Shown here piece by piece: positions 27,602 through 38,008 of a stretch of DNA of 64,000 nucleotides (the first letter of the stretch is position 1; each line of letters opens with the position of its first letter). The position numbers and the translations under genes were made by a program. Source of the DNA: Marinobacter antarcticus (GTDB lineage Bacteria > Pseudomonadota > Gammaproteobacteria > Pseudomonadales > Oleiphilaceae); assembly GCF_900142385.1 (NCBI RefSeq), contig NZ_FRAQ01000001.1:496001-560000 (forward strand), written 5' to 3'. The notes below the pieces were generated by a model, which searched no databases, was not told the DNA's origin, and saw nothing but the letters and a program-made list of their open reading frames with translations.

Positions 27602-27624
27602 CTTTGGAGTTTGCCTTCGTTTCG

Positions 27625-27759
27625 TAGCCTGCTGGTTTTGGGGGATGCGAAGCCGCGGGGGTACTTTCTTCTGGAAAAAGCAACTCGCTGCGCTCAGACA
27701 TCTTTTTTCCGCCAGAAAGTACCCCCGCACCTTCGTTCCCCTCTCAAGCTAGCAGGCTA
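27625..27759. repeat. Dispersed long palindromic repeat, copy C (forward orientation)
   Basis: Perfect 15-base arms GCGGGGGTACTTTCT (27655-27669) and their complement (27714-27728) enclose the oriented centre AACTCGCTGCGCTCAGACAT (27682-27701). A further perfect 9-base pair lies outside (27625-27633 with 27751-27759, TAGCCTGCT), giving a nested palindrome of about 135 bases. It fills the convergent gap between the antiporter and the zinc-ribbon gene. Inner arms and centre match copies A and B; the outer stem sequence is different but compensated. Confidence 0.87.
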
Positions 27760-27774
27760 AAATCCTTAAAATCT

Positions 27775-28029
27775 CTAGTCCTCATCAGACCCAGCCTTAA
27801 AAAAAACAACCTGCTTAACCGTATGATCATCCTCGTTATCACGCGTGTTAACCCGAGTCGTCAACTCAGGGCCCGCAGGCTTCTCGGCATCCGATACCGC
27901 ATCGGTAAAACCACAAGCCACACACTCGCGAATCTGCTCGTCCGCATCGTCGGTGAACATCATGATCTTGTCCATCTCCGCACAGCGGGGACAAACCGCA
28001 CCGGCTATAAAACGTTTAGGGCTAGCCAC
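27775..28029 (-). CDS. YheV-family zinc-ribbon protein
   Basis: An 84-residue soluble protein with a four-cysteine zinc-ribbon: CPRC near residue 13 and CVAC near 36 (AVCPRCAEMDKI and RECVACGFTDAV). The C-terminal part is acidic and ends QVVFFKAGSDED. This matches the small YheV family, commonly beside prlC, as here. The start is GTG at 28029, supported by GGAG eight bases upstream. Function is unknown. Confidence 0.82.
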   Translation of the reverse strand: MASPKRFIAGAVCPRCAEMDKIMMFTDDADEQIRECVACGFTDAVSDAEKPAGPELTTRVNTRDNEDDHTVKQVVFFKAGSDED

Positions 28030-28050
28030 AACGTAACTCCAGATTAAAGT

Positions 28051-28077
28051 CTCCGGTGGCTATAACGACCACCGGAG
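28051..28077 (-). terminator. Hairpin between prlC and the zinc-ribbon gene
   Basis: CTCCGGTGG (28051-28059) and CCACCGGAG (28069-28077) form a perfect nine-base stem with a nine-base loop, between the prlC stop (28087) and the zinc-ribbon start. On the minus strand only a weak TTTAA follows, so it is a poor terminator and may instead act as an attenuator or processing site between the two genes. Confidence 0.4.
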
Positions 28078-28086
28078 AGAATTGGA

Positions 28087-30132
28087 TCAGGCCGCTTCGT
28101 CCGTGATGCCTGTCTGCTTCAGCAAAGCATTCACCTGAGGCTCGCGGCCACGGAACGCCTTGAACAGTTCCATGGGTTCCTGTGATCCGCCTTTTTCAAG
28201 AATGTTCTGCAAAAACGCTCTTCCGGTATCAGGATCAAAAATTCCCTTTTCCTCGAACAACGAGAAAGCATCCGCAGCCAGCACTTCCGCCCACTTGTAG
28301 CTGTAATAGCCCGCTGCGTATCCGCCAGAGAATATGTGCGCGAACGAGTTCGGGAAGCGGTTGAATTCCGGGGACTCCACTACCGCGATGGTCTCACGCA
28401 CTTTGCGGTGCACGTCCAGCGGATTAGTGGGGGCCTCTTCGGTGAATTCGGCGTGCATGCGGAAATCGAACAGAGAGAATTCCAGCTGCCGCACCATAGC
28501 CATGCCGGACTGGAAGTTCTTGGCCGCCAGCAGTTTCTGTAACAGGTCTTCCGGTAACGGCTCTCCGGTTTCGTAGTGGCTGGCAATCAGCGCCAGGGAG
28601 TCGGGGTTCCAACACCAGTTCTCCAGGAACTGGCTAGGCAGCTCGACGGCGTCCCAAGCCACGCCACTGATGCCGGACACATCCATGACTTCCACCTGGG
28701 TCAGCATGTGATGTAACCCGTGGCCGAATTCGTGGAACAGGGTGGTCACTTCGTCGTGGGTGAGCAGCGACGGTTTGCCGTTCACCGGAGGTGTAAAGTT
28801 GCAGGTGAGGAAGGCTACCGGCAACTGCAGCTGGCCCCGCAGGTTGCGCCAGCGTACCCGGCAGTCTGCCATCCAGGCGCCACCGCGCTTGCCCTGGCGG
28901 GCAAACAGGTCGAAGTAGAACCAGGCGATCGGCTCACCGTTTCGGCTGATGCAGTAGGCGGTGGCGTCTTCGTGCCAGGTTTCCACCTCGGGTCTGGCTT
29001 CAATCTGTACGTCGAACAGTTTCTCCGCGACCCGGAACAGGCCCGGTACTACCTTGTCGGCAGGGAACCAGGGGCGGAGGGTTTCGGGTGAGATGTCGTA
29101 GCGCTGCTGGCGCAGTTTTTCGCTGTAGTAGCCCACGTCCCAGGCGTTCAGGTCGTCGAGGCCGTGTTCGTCTTTAGCGAACGCCTTGAGCTCGGCAAAC
29201 TCTTTCTCGGCAACCGGTTTGGACTTGGCAGCCAGCTCAGTGAGAAAGCCCAGAACCTCGTCGGTATCCCGGGCCATTTTGGTGGCCAGCGAGCGCTCGG
29301 CGTAGTTGTTAAAGCCCAGCAGTTTGGCCAGGGCGTGGCGGCGTTTAAGAATTTCGGCCATTACCTGGGTGTTGTCCCATTTTCCGGCATCCGGGCCCAT
29401 GTCGGACGCGCGGGTAACAAAAGCTTCGTAGACTTCGCGACGGAGCTCGCGGTTGTCACAGTAGGTTATGACCGGGAAGAAGCTAGGGAAATCCAGGGTG
29501 ATCACATAGCCATCCAGCTCTTTCTGGCTGGCGGCTTGTTTAGCACCTTCAATTGCAGATTCTGGTATGCCAGCGAGTTCTTCCACATCGGTGATGTGTT
29601 TGAACCAGTGCTGGGTGGCATCCAGAACGTTGTCGCTGAAGCGGTTGGACAGTTCGGACAATTCGCGGGACAAGGCCGCGTACTGTTTTTTCTGATCGTC
29701 GGGCAGGTCGACGCCGCCAAGGTGGAAGTCTCGCAGAGTGTTTTCCACGGCTTTGCGTTGGGCTTCGCTCAGTTCGCTGAAGTCTTCCCGGGCTGCGAGT
29801 TTTTTGTAGGCTTCGCACAGGGCGGTGTTCTGGCTGACTTCGGTGCTGTACTCGGTGAGCTTTTCCAGGCAGTTTTTGTAGACTTTGCGCAGGTCGTCGT
29901 TGTTCATGACGCCGTTGAGGTGCGAGATGACGGACCAGGCGTTGCTCAGTCGGTTATCGAGAGACTGCATGGGCTGCACGAGGGTGTCCCAGTCAGGATC
30001 TTCGTTCTGGGCGAGGCTCGCTATTTTCATGCGGTTTTCGCTGAGAATCTGGTCAATTGCCGTTTCCATGTGCTCGGTGCGCACATGATCAAACTTCGGC
30101 AGCAAATCATCAGTCAGTAACGGGTTATTCAT
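28087..30132 (-). CDS. prlC: Oligopeptidase A
   Basis: A cytosolic M3 zinc metallopeptidase that degrades short peptides, including cleaved signal peptides. The 681-residue product has the zinc site LFHEFGHGLHH near residue 470, preceded by FLTCNFTPPVNGKPSLLTHDE and followed by ELPSQFLENW, all typical of the family. The ATG at 30132 (MNNPLLTDDLLPKFD) follows AGAAGGGGA; an in-frame extension to 30264 would overlap the divergent yrdA start region and is rejected. The zinc-ribbon gene follows, probably in the same transcript. Confidence 0.94.
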   Translation of the reverse strand: MNNPLLTDDLLPKFDHVRTEHMETAIDQILSENRMKIASLAQNEDPDWDTLVQPMQSLDNRLSNAWSVISHLNGVMNNDDLRKVYKNCLEKLTEYSTEVSQNTALCEAYKKLAAREDFSELSEAQRKAVENTLRDFHLGGVDLPDDQKKQYAALSRELSELSNRFSDNVLDATQHWFKHITDVEELAGIPESAIEGAKQAASQKELDGYVITLDFPSFFPVITYCDNRELRREVYEAFVTRASDMGPDAGKWDNTQVMAEILKRRHALAKLLGFNNYAERSLATKMARDTDEVLGFLTELAAKSKPVAEKEFAELKAFAKDEHGLDDLNAWDVGYYSEKLRQQRYDISPETLRPWFPADKVVPGLFRVAEKLFDVQIEARPEVETWHEDATAYCISRNGEPIAWFYFDLFARQGKRGGAWMADCRVRWRNLRGQLQLPVAFLTCNFTPPVNGKPSLLTHDEVTTLFHEFGHGLHHMLTQVEVMDVSGISGVAWDAVELPSQFLENWCWNPDSLALIASHYETGEPLPEDLLQKLLAAKNFQSGMAMVRQLEFSLFDFRMHAEFTEEAPTNPLDVHRKVRETIAVVESPEFNRFPNSFAHIFSGGYAAGYYSYKWAEVLAADAFSLFEEKGIFDPDTGRAFLQNILEKGGSQEPMELFKAFRGREPQVNALLKQTGITDEAA

Positions 30133-30243
30133 GGATCCCCTTCTCAGCAATGAGTTGGTAAAGTAGCGTGACAGGTGTAACGCTAGACTGTTGGGCCCCG
30201 GGAGCGGAGTTCGGGGAATAATCTCATCTATCGAGTATATGTA

Positions 30244-30780
30244 ATGACGAATGTACGTTCTCACAAGGGTATCACGCCAGATTTAGGAGAACGCACTCTG
30301 GTGGATCCCAGTGCTGTCGTGATCGGTGACGTCAAAACCGGTGACGATTGCTCCATCTGGCCGATGACCGTGGTGCGGGGCGATATGCACAAGATCCGCA
30401 TTGGTGACCGCTGCAGTATTCAGGACGGCTCGGTGCTTCATATCACCCATGCCAGCGATTATAACCCGGGGGGTTATCCGCTCATCCTTGGCGACGATGT
30501 AACCGTGGGGCATAAAGCGCTATTGCACGGCTGCACCATTGGCAGCAGGGTACTGGTGGGTATGGGTTGTATCATTATGGATGGCGCAGTGGTGGAGGAT
30601 GAAGTGATTGTCGCCGCTGGTTGCCTGGTACCACCTGGGAAAAAACTGGAATCCGGTCACCTCTACGTCGGCTCTCCCTGCAAAAAGGCAAGAGCGTTGT
30701 CCGAGGAGGAGCGCAGTTTCTTCAAATACACCGCCGCAAATTACGTCCGGCTAAAAGATGAGTATCTTAACGAGGCGTAA
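30244..30780 (+). CDS. Gamma-class carbonic anhydrase-like protein
   Basis: A 178-residue left-handed beta-helix protein of the YrdA/PaaY family with hexapeptide repeats: GDVKTGDDCSIWPMTVVRGD near the start, and metal-binding histidines in TVGHKALLHGCTIG near residues 86-95. Members bind zinc and hydrate carbon dioxide weakly or have unknown roles. It is divergent from prlC. Confidence 0.88.
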   Translation: MTNVRSHKGITPDLGERTLVDPSAVVIGDVKTGDDCSIWPMTVVRGDMHKIRIGDRCSIQDGSVLHITHASDYNPGGYPLILGDDVTVGHKALLHGCTIGSRVLVGMGCIIMDGAVVEDEVIVAAGCLVPPGKKLESGHLYVGSPCKKARALSEEERSFFKYTAANYVRLKDEYLNEA

Positions 30781-30850
30781 GCGAGTGATCTGTACAACAG
30801 TCTGACTCCGTATTACCCGTGTCTGTGAGCCGTAATGGAGAACGTGCGTT

Positions 30851-32401
30851 ATGATGCTCCTCTGGCTGTTGCTTCTTAACGGTCTGTTCCTGATTCCGGC
30901 TATGGCCTTACCGGGGGAGATGCCTTGGCTGTCGATTGAGGCCATTGCTCTTTGGGCGCTGTTTTGCCTGCTGCCGGATCAATATCGACACAACCGCATC
31001 ACAATAACTTTGGCGGTGACCTACAGCGCACTGGCATTCCTGGTTCTGGTGGACGCTCTGGTGCGTGAAAGCCTGGGACGAGGACTGAACCTCTATCTGG
31101 AGGTCGGGCTGCTGGGTGCCGCCTGGAACCTTTTGGAGACCAACCTGGGCGCAATAATGGCAGCTCTGGCTTTGGTGCTTCTCGTGGGCCTTCTGGCAAG
31201 TCTGGGCTGGCTGTTTCATATAAGCCTGGAACGTCTTCGATATCACTCGCCCGGAAATCGCGCTAAACCGCTTCTGTTGGTCACCGGTCTGGCCATTGCA
31301 GGGGCGGCGACCCCCCTTATCGGCAGTCCAGCGCTGGCATTCGTGGCCAATCAGGCTTCCCTGGCAACCCACACCTATCAGGCGACCGAGGCCTTTGCCG
31401 AGCAACTTCGGAATCAGCCGGAGGCTGGCCAAAACCCGCAACCGCTAGCGCAGCTGGCCGGTAAGGATGTGATCCTTGGCTTTCTTGAATCCTATGGTAT
31501 ATCCACCCTGACGGACGATCGCTACCATGCAATGATCGACCAGCGCCTGGAATCCATGGCCCAAGAACTGGACTCGGCAGGCCTCACAGTCGTAACCGGG
31601 AGGCTGCAATCTCCTATCCAGGGCGGACAGTCCTGGCTTGGGCATCTCTCGGTGCTCAGTGGGCAATGGGTTCATAACCAGCTCGCCTACGAGACTCTTC
31701 TCAGCAGCAACTATCCCACCCTGATTGACGACTTTCGCAGCACAGGCCACAAGACTTTGGCGGTGATGCCTGCTATTACCCAAGCCTGGCCCGAAGGTCG
31801 GCTACTCCGGTACGAAAACATCTACAATCATGAAAATATGGATTATCAGGGGCCGCCTTTCAACTGGGTGACCATGCCGGATCAGTATACCTGGCGCTGG
31901 TTTCAGACACTGCGCGAGCGATCGCCCGAGCCGCTGTTCGCCGAGCTGGCGCTCATCAGCGGCCATGCGCCCTGGGTTCCGATTCTGCCGGTTCTTGAGG
32001 ATTGGGAAAGCATTGGTAACGGGGAAGTATTTGAGCGCTGGAAGGGCGCGGGAGAAGCGCCCGCATCGCTTTGGCGCGATCCGGACCGCGTTCGTGACCA
32101 CTATGCCAAGGCAATAGCGTATACCCTGACCGTTGCCAGTGGTTTCGCAGCCCGATATGTAGAAGAGAACACATTGATGATTATTCTTGGCGATCATCAA
32201 CCCGCCCCGCTGATAACTGGCGAGAACGCCAGTCGGGATGTGATCGTCCACATCATCAGTGGCGATCCCGCGCTGGTTACACCGTTTCTATCCGGTGAGC
32301 TACCAGGATTCCAGCTGGGCACCAGGCCCGATCTGCAAACAGCGGGCGCATCCATGAGCCGATTCCGGCCATTTCTGCACCGGCACTTTGGCAGTCTTTA
32401 A
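30851..32401 (+). CDS. Membrane-bound sulfatase-like hydrolase/transferase
   Basis: The 516-residue protein has four to five N-terminal membrane helices (to about residue 170) and a C-terminal alkaline-phosphatase-superfamily domain. Metal-binding elements are FLESYG near residue 213 and LGDHQP near 450; GGQSWLGHLSVLSGQ near 258 probably holds the nucleophilic serine. The general plan is that of phosphoglycerol or phosphoethanolamine transferases working at the outer face of the inner membrane, but the exact substrate is unknown. GGAG precedes the two adjacent ATGs. It converges on the PA4642-like gene with only eight bases between stops. Confidence 0.75.
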   Translation: MMLLWLLLLNGLFLIPAMALPGEMPWLSIEAIALWALFCLLPDQYRHNRITITLAVTYSALAFLVLVDALVRESLGRGLNLYLEVGLLGAAWNLLETNLGAIMAALALVLLVGLLASLGWLFHISLERLRYHSPGNRAKPLLLVTGLAIAGAATPLIGSPALAFVANQASLATHTYQATEAFAEQLRNQPEAGQNPQPLAQLAGKDVILGFLESYGISTLTDDRYHAMIDQRLESMAQELDSAGLTVVTGRLQSPIQGGQSWLGHLSVLSGQWVHNQLAYETLLSSNYPTLIDDFRSTGHKTLAVMPAITQAWPEGRLLRYENIYNHENMDYQGPPFNWVTMPDQYTWRWFQTLRERSPEPLFAELALISGHAPWVPILPVLEDWESIGNGEVFERWKGAGEAPASLWRDPDRVRDHYAKAIAYTLTVASGFAARYVEENTLMIILGDHQPAPLITGENASRDVIVHIISGDPALVTPFLSGELPGFQLGTRPDLQTAGASMSRFRPFLHRHFGSL

Positions 32402-32409
32402 AACCACCC

Positions 32410-32715
32410 TTAAAAACTTTTTTTGGCGCCTGCGTCTTCTAACGTACGGACATAGTCCACGCTTTTCCGATGTTCAGCGATTCGATCCAGCAGGGTTTCG
32501 CCACTGTCATTCACCGCATTGAGATCCCCGCCCGATTCCACGAAGAAACCTATAAACCGTTCAAAATCTCCGGCTATCATCGCCTGATAGGCTTTAAGCA
32601 GCGTGGTGTAATCCGAACCTTCACCTTTGGGAGGGGGTACGAGAAAACTTTTTACACGCTCATCGCTCCACTCTTCGCCAATGACTTTGGGTTTATCCGG
32701 TCCACTCATATCCAT
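32410..32715 (-). CDS. PA4642-like small protein
   Basis: A 101-residue soluble protein: an N-terminal part (KVIGEEWSDERVKSFLVPPP) and a C-terminal ankyrin-like repeat (FVESGGDLNAVNDSGETLLD). It resembles the small PA4642 family of Pseudomonas as I remember it; function is unknown. It is transcribed leftwards after the flagellar stator genes, 26 bases past the pomB-like stop, but that gene reads the same way and ends upstream at 32742, so the three may form one operon. Confidence 0.7.
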   Translation of the reverse strand: MDMSGPDKPKVIGEEWSDERVKSFLVPPPKGEGSDYTTLLKAYQAMIAGDFERFIGFFVESGGDLNAVNDSGETLLDRIAEHRKSVDYVRTLEDAGAKKSF

Positions 32716-32741
32716 TGTCTCCTTATTCGCTCATTTTGTAC

Positions 32742-33575
32742 TCAGGGCAAGATTTCCACCGGCAGGTCTCCCGTGGAGATGGATTCATCACACTCGGGAT
32801 CGCGAATGGCGATTTCCACCCGGCGGTTCAGCGCACGGTTCTCAGCTGTATCGTTCGGGGCAAGGGGGTTAGTTTCTGCGCGGCCGGCGGCAACTACGCG
32901 TTCAGCAGGCACCTGCTGACTCATTACAAGTTCATGCACCACGGACACAGCACGGGCTGCAGAAAGATCCCAGTTGGAGCGATATCGGCTGCTGGAGATA
33001 GGCCGGTCGTCGGTGTAGCCGGAAACCAGCACATCGCCGGTGCAACCCGCCAGTACTCCCACCACCCGCTCGATGATGGGGATCATCTCCGGTTTGATGG
33101 CCGCCTCTCCGGAGCGGAAAGTGGCTTCCTCGGAGAAACGGATAACCACTTTGTTTTTGTCGTAATTAACGCTCAAAGCCCCGGACGCCACTTCGTTTTC
33201 CAGTTCACCGATCATTCTGCTGGCCAGATCTATGACGCCACCAGAAATAGCGGTGGCAGCAGACTCTGGCGCACGCTCATCGATGAATTCCGGCTCCCGG
33301 GCCTGGGTTTCAGTGGGCTCTGGCAGGGATGCTGTGTCTGATTCCACCAGAGTAATCGGCGAGCCGCCGATATCGTCAGCCAGTACATTGGCGGAGCCAA
33401 ACGCAACGGACATAGAGTTCGCCATCGCCTTGTACTTTTCAATATCCATTTCCGCGAAAGACAACAGCAGAATAAAAAAGGTCAGCAGCAGCGTGGCAAG
33501 ATCGGCGAAGGTAACGATCCATGCAGGTGTCTGGTTCTTCAACCGGGGTTTGCTGTTTTTCCGGATCTGTTGCAA
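32742..33575 (-). CDS. Flagellar stator subunit, MotB/PomB type
   Basis: The B subunit anchors the stator to peptidoglycan and carries the ion-binding aspartate. The 277-residue protein has one membrane helix with the key TFADLATLLLTFFILL (Asp25) and an OmpA-like peptidoglycan-binding domain at about residues 140-265 with SGYTDDRPISSSRYRSNWDLS. The A subunit gene ends four bases upstream. Sodium rather than proton coupling is suggested by overall resemblance to PomB; not proven from sequence. Confidence 0.88.
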   Translation of the reverse strand: MQQIRKNSKPRLKNQTPAWIVTFADLATLLLTFFILLLSFAEMDIEKYKAMANSMSVAFGSANVLADDIGGSPITLVESDTASLPEPTETQAREPEFIDERAPESAATAISGGVIDLASRMIGELENEVASGALSVNYDKNKVVIRFSEEATFRSGEAAIKPEMIPIIERVVGVLAGCTGDVLVSGYTDDRPISSSRYRSNWDLSAARAVSVVHELVMSQQVPAERVVAAGRAETNPLAPNDTAENRALNRRVEIAIRDPECDESISTGDLPVEILP

Positions 33576-33579
33576 AACC

Positions 33580-34353
33580 TCAGGCCTCCCGCTCCGGCGC
33601 CAGTCCGGTGCGCTGATCCGGCGTTACGAACGAGGAGAGCAGTTCTGTCATTACTCGGGGGTTTTCACCGCGCATGATGTTGCGGATGGATGTAATGATC
33701 AAAATCTGGTTGCGGCTTTCATCTTCCGCCTTAAGCTGAAGCTTGTCCGCCAGAGGAAGCGCAATCAGCTGGGCAATGAAAGCGCCGTATAGTGTTGTCA
33801 GCAAGGCAACAGCCATGGCCGGGCCAATGGAGGATGGATCATCCAGCGAGTTGAGCATCTGTACCAGACCCACCAGGGTACCCAACATTCCAATAGCCGG
33901 CGCAGACTCGCCAATACCCCGGAATACCCGTTCAGCCACTTCGTAGCGCTCTGCCATCTGCTGGGATTCCTGAGCCAGCGCCTCCTCAACCAGTTCAGGC
34001 GGATGGCCATCCACACACAGATTGATGGCTTTTTGAAGGAATTCATTGCCTGTCTGGTGGTTTTCCAGGCCCAGAACGCCTTCTTTGCGCACCACCAGAG
34101 CCAGCGCCCCCGCCTCGCGGATCAGCTCCGTAGGTCGGTCAACTTTATCGGTAAATGCAGCACTCATAGCCAGACGAAAGGCGCTCATCACAGAGGACAT
34201 GCGGAATTTTATGAGCGTTACCGCAAAGGTGCCTCCAATAACAATGGCCAGGCCCGGCAGGTTAAGGAAAGTCAGAAGCGTAGCGTTTGCCAGCATCGCC
34301 AGAATAACAATCAGAATACCGGCGACAAGCCCTACGAGGGTAAGAATATCCAT
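33580..34353 (-). CDS. Flagellar stator subunit, MotA/PomA type
   Basis: The A subunit forms the ion channel around the B helices and contacts the rotor. The 257-residue protein has four membrane helices: the first pair near residues 4-45, the second pair near 150-205 with GESAPAIGMLGTLVGLVQML, which carries the conserved proline. The cytoplasmic loop contains charged residues for rotor contact. It is the first gene of the stator operon. The PomA-like length and loops suggest a sodium motor. Confidence 0.9.
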   Translation of the reverse strand: MDILTLVGLVAGILIVILAMLANATLLTFLNLPGLAIVIGGTFAVTLIKFRMSSVMSAFRLAMSAAFTDKVDRPTELIREAGALALVVRKEGVLGLENHQTGNEFLQKAINLCVDGHPPELVEEALAQESQQMAERYEVAERVFRGIGESAPAIGMLGTLVGLVQMLNSLDDPSSIGPAMAVALLTTLYGAFIAQLIALPLADKLQLKAEDESRNQILIITSIRNIMRGENPRVMTELLSSFVTPDQRTGLAPEREA

Positions 34354-34408
34354 GAATAGCCCTTACGGATTGTTGTCTCTGAGACTGGCCTGGCTGCGAA
34401 GCACCCTT

Positions 34409-35236
34409 TCAGTCGTTACGCAACGCATCAATGACCGGCGCCGTTTCCGGACGCACTCCCCGCCACACCCGGAACGATTCGGCTGCCTGTTCAACCAGCA
34501 TACCCAGACCATCAAATACCCGGACAGCTCCGTTATCAAGAGCCCACTGATTAAACGTTGTTGTCTGTAAAGAGTACATCATGTCGTAAACCACTGTGCC
34601 GGCCGCGATCACATTTGCACAAAGAGGTGGCAGGTCTCCCTGCAGGCTGGCGCTGGTGCCGTTGATAATGACATCAAACGGCTGATCCGGCTCGTTAAAC
34701 CCGCACGCGCTCAGGGTTGCAGTGCCTGCCTCATCGGCAAACAGCGCAGCCAGTGCCTGGGCCTTGGCCACCGTTCGGTTTGCGATGGTCAGGCTGGCGG
34801 GCTGCTGTTCAAGCAAGGGGCCCAAAACACCACGTACGGCGCCACCCGCGCCCAGAACCAGCACTCGGGCGCCTTGGAGCTGAACGCCATGGTTGGTTGC
34901 CAGATCACGCACCAGCCCATAGCCATCGGTGTTGTCGGCAACCAGTTGCCCTGCACTGTTCTGATACAACGTATTGGCTGCACCGGCTTTTTCGGCTCTC
35001 GCGGCAAAGCACTCGGCCAGTTCCCAGGCCTGCTCCTTGAAGGGGACGGTTACGTTCAGCCCCTTGCCGCCGCCCTCAAAGAACCGGCGAACCGTTGCCG
35101 CGAAGTCATCAAGAGGCGCCTGAACAGCGGTGTACTCCACCGGTTCACCCGTCTGGCTGGCGAACAAACTGTGGATTCTGGGCGATTTACTGTGGTTTAT
35201 CGGGTGGCCAACCACCGCATAAAACTCATTGTTCAT
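34409..35236 (-). CDS. aroE: Shikimate dehydrogenase
   Basis: AroE reduces 3-dehydroshikimate to shikimate with NADPH in aromatic amino acid synthesis. The 275-residue protein begins with the substrate site [12 protein letters not shown] (residues 11-22), then [13 protein letters not shown] near 60, the NADPH loop [15 protein letters not shown] near 125 and NRTVAKA near 152. It lies 12 bases after hemF and is likely co-transcribed with it. Confidence 0.96.
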   Translation of the reverse strand: MNNEFYAVVGHPINHSKSPRIHSLFASQTGEPVEYTAVQAPLDDFAATVRRFFEGGGKGLNVTVPFKEQAWELAECFAARAEKAGAANTLYQNSAGQLVADNTDGYGLVRDLATNHGVQLQGARVLVLGAGGAVRGVLGPLLEQQPASLTIANRTVAKAQALAALFADEAGTATLSACGFNEPDQPFDVIINGTSASLQGDLPPLCANVIAAGTVVYDMMYSLQTTTFNQWALDNGAVRVFDGLGMLVEQAAESFRVWRGVRPETAPVIDALRND

Positions 35237-35248
35237 TCCCTACCTCGC

Positions 35249-36756
<1,508 letters not shown>

Positions 36757-36801
36757 GTTGATGTTGTCAGACCAGAAGCAGAATTAATCATCACACCGGG
36801 C

Positions 36802-37941
36802 TCAGGCGATTTTCTGGAAACCTCCGGGCGCAGAACTCACCAACCCCTCAAGCTCAAGAAGCAGCAGAGACTGGACAAGCTGATCGGCCGGAAGGCCTGT
36901 CGCCGAGCATAGTGCATCGGTTGATTGGGGATCATACCCTAATGCCTCAAACACCGCGATTTCCCGGCTGTCCAGAGCATCCATCGGGCCGGGCGCTGGT
37001 TGTGTGGCCAATTGCTCTGGCAAAGTGCAACCGGCAGGAAGTGACCAGGACGCACCCAGCTCTTCCAGAACATCGTCCACCTGATCAACCAGCCGGGCCC
37101 CCTGCTTGATGAGGTGGTGGCAGCCACGCGCCACCGGGCTGTGAATGGATCCGGGGATGGCAAAAACCTCACGTCCCTGCTCCAAAGCCATGCGGGCAGT
37201 GATCAGGGAGCCACTTTTCAAACCGGCCTCGACCACAAGAATGCCCCGGCTCAGGCCGCTGATGATACGGTTACGCTGGGGAAAGTGAGCGGCTCTTGCG
37301 GGCGTTCCCGGCGGATACTCGGATACCATCAGGCCGTTTGCGACAATCCGCTCGCCAAGCCGGCGATGCTGGTTCGGATAAATACGGTCAAGCCCGCAGC
37401 CAATTACCGCGATCGTCGCGTGCCCGGCATCCAGCGCCCCCGCATGGGCCGCGCCATCGATGCCCAATGCCAGGCCACTGGTTACAAGCAACCTCCGGTT
37501 GCTCAACTCTGCCGCAAAGCGGCGGGCGTGATCCAGCCCCGCAGGCGTGGCATTGCGACTGCCGATAATGCCAATCTGTTCATGGCGCAACAGGCTGGGA
37601 TCACCCCGGGCGTACAACACCAGTGGCGCATCATGGATGTGCCTCAGAGCCTCCGGATAATCGGAGTGCTGCCAGCTCACGATACCAATACCATGCCGCT
37701 CACAGTCCAGCAGAGTCTGCCGGACTGTGTTTACCAAGGTATGGGCTTCATCCTGTTGTTGCCACGCCAGGATTGCCGCCACCGTTTCGGCGTGCAAGCC
37801 ATGCGCCCGGAGTGTCGCAGAGTTTCTGGTGAGAAGGTCAGTGAGATCGGGGTTTGTTGCGAGCATGGCGCGCCGACGGGTGCGCCCGAATTTGGGCAAA
37901 CAGGTAAGAAACAGCCACTGAGCAGAAGGAGAGGAAAACAC
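36802..37941 (-). CDS. dprA: DNA processing protein DprA
   Basis: DprA binds incoming single-stranded DNA and loads RecA during natural transformation. The 379-residue protein has an N-terminal SAM-like segment (LTCLPKFGRTRRRAML), the Rossmann core with GIIGSRNATPAGLDHARRFA near residue 130, and ALGIDGAAHAGAL near 165, then a C-terminal winged-helix-like part. The start is GTG at 37941, because the internal ATG at 37866 would remove the SAM-like segment. A terminator separates it from tsaP upstream, so it should have its own promoter. Confidence 0.93.
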   Translation of the reverse strand: MFSSPSAQWLFLTCLPKFGRTRRRAMLATNPDLTDLLTRNSATLRAHGLHAETVAAILAWQQQDEAHTLVNTVRQTLLDCERHGIGIVSWQHSDYPEALRHIHDAPLVLYARGDPSLLRHEQIGIIGSRNATPAGLDHARRFAAELSNRRLLVTSGLALGIDGAAHAGALDAGHATIAVIGCGLDRIYPNQHRRLGERIVANGLMVSEYPPGTPARAAHFPQRNRIISGLSRGILVVEAGLKSGSLITARMALEQGREVFAIPGSIHSPVARGCHHLIKQGARLVDQVDDVLEELGASWSLPAGCTLPEQLATQPAPGPMDALDSREIAVFEALGYDPQSTDALCSATGLPADQLVQSLLLLELEGLVSSAPGGFQKIA

Positions 37942-37965
37942 AGCATCATCCTTGAAAACAATAAA

Positions 37966-37990
37966 GCCGGGCCTTCCTGGCCCGGCCTTT
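37966..37990 (-). terminator. Rho-independent terminator after tsaP
   Basis: GCCGGGCC (37966-37973) pairs with GGCCCGGC (37979-37986) around a five-base loop. On the minus strand the stem is followed by TTTATTGTTTT. It lies just past the tsaP stop (38009) and before the dprA start. Confidence 0.8.
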
Positions 37991-38008
37991 GATTAACCGG
38001 TTATGAGA

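Noticed and set aside
29164..30120. A 318-residue rightward open frame
   Set aside because: It lies wholly antisense to prlC, whose HEFGH site and family sequence are clear; its hydrophobic, valine- and glycine-rich text is the usual mirror of a GC-rich gene.
37114..37992. A 292-residue rightward open frame
   Set aside because: Antisense to dprA; no ribosome site and no recognisable domain.
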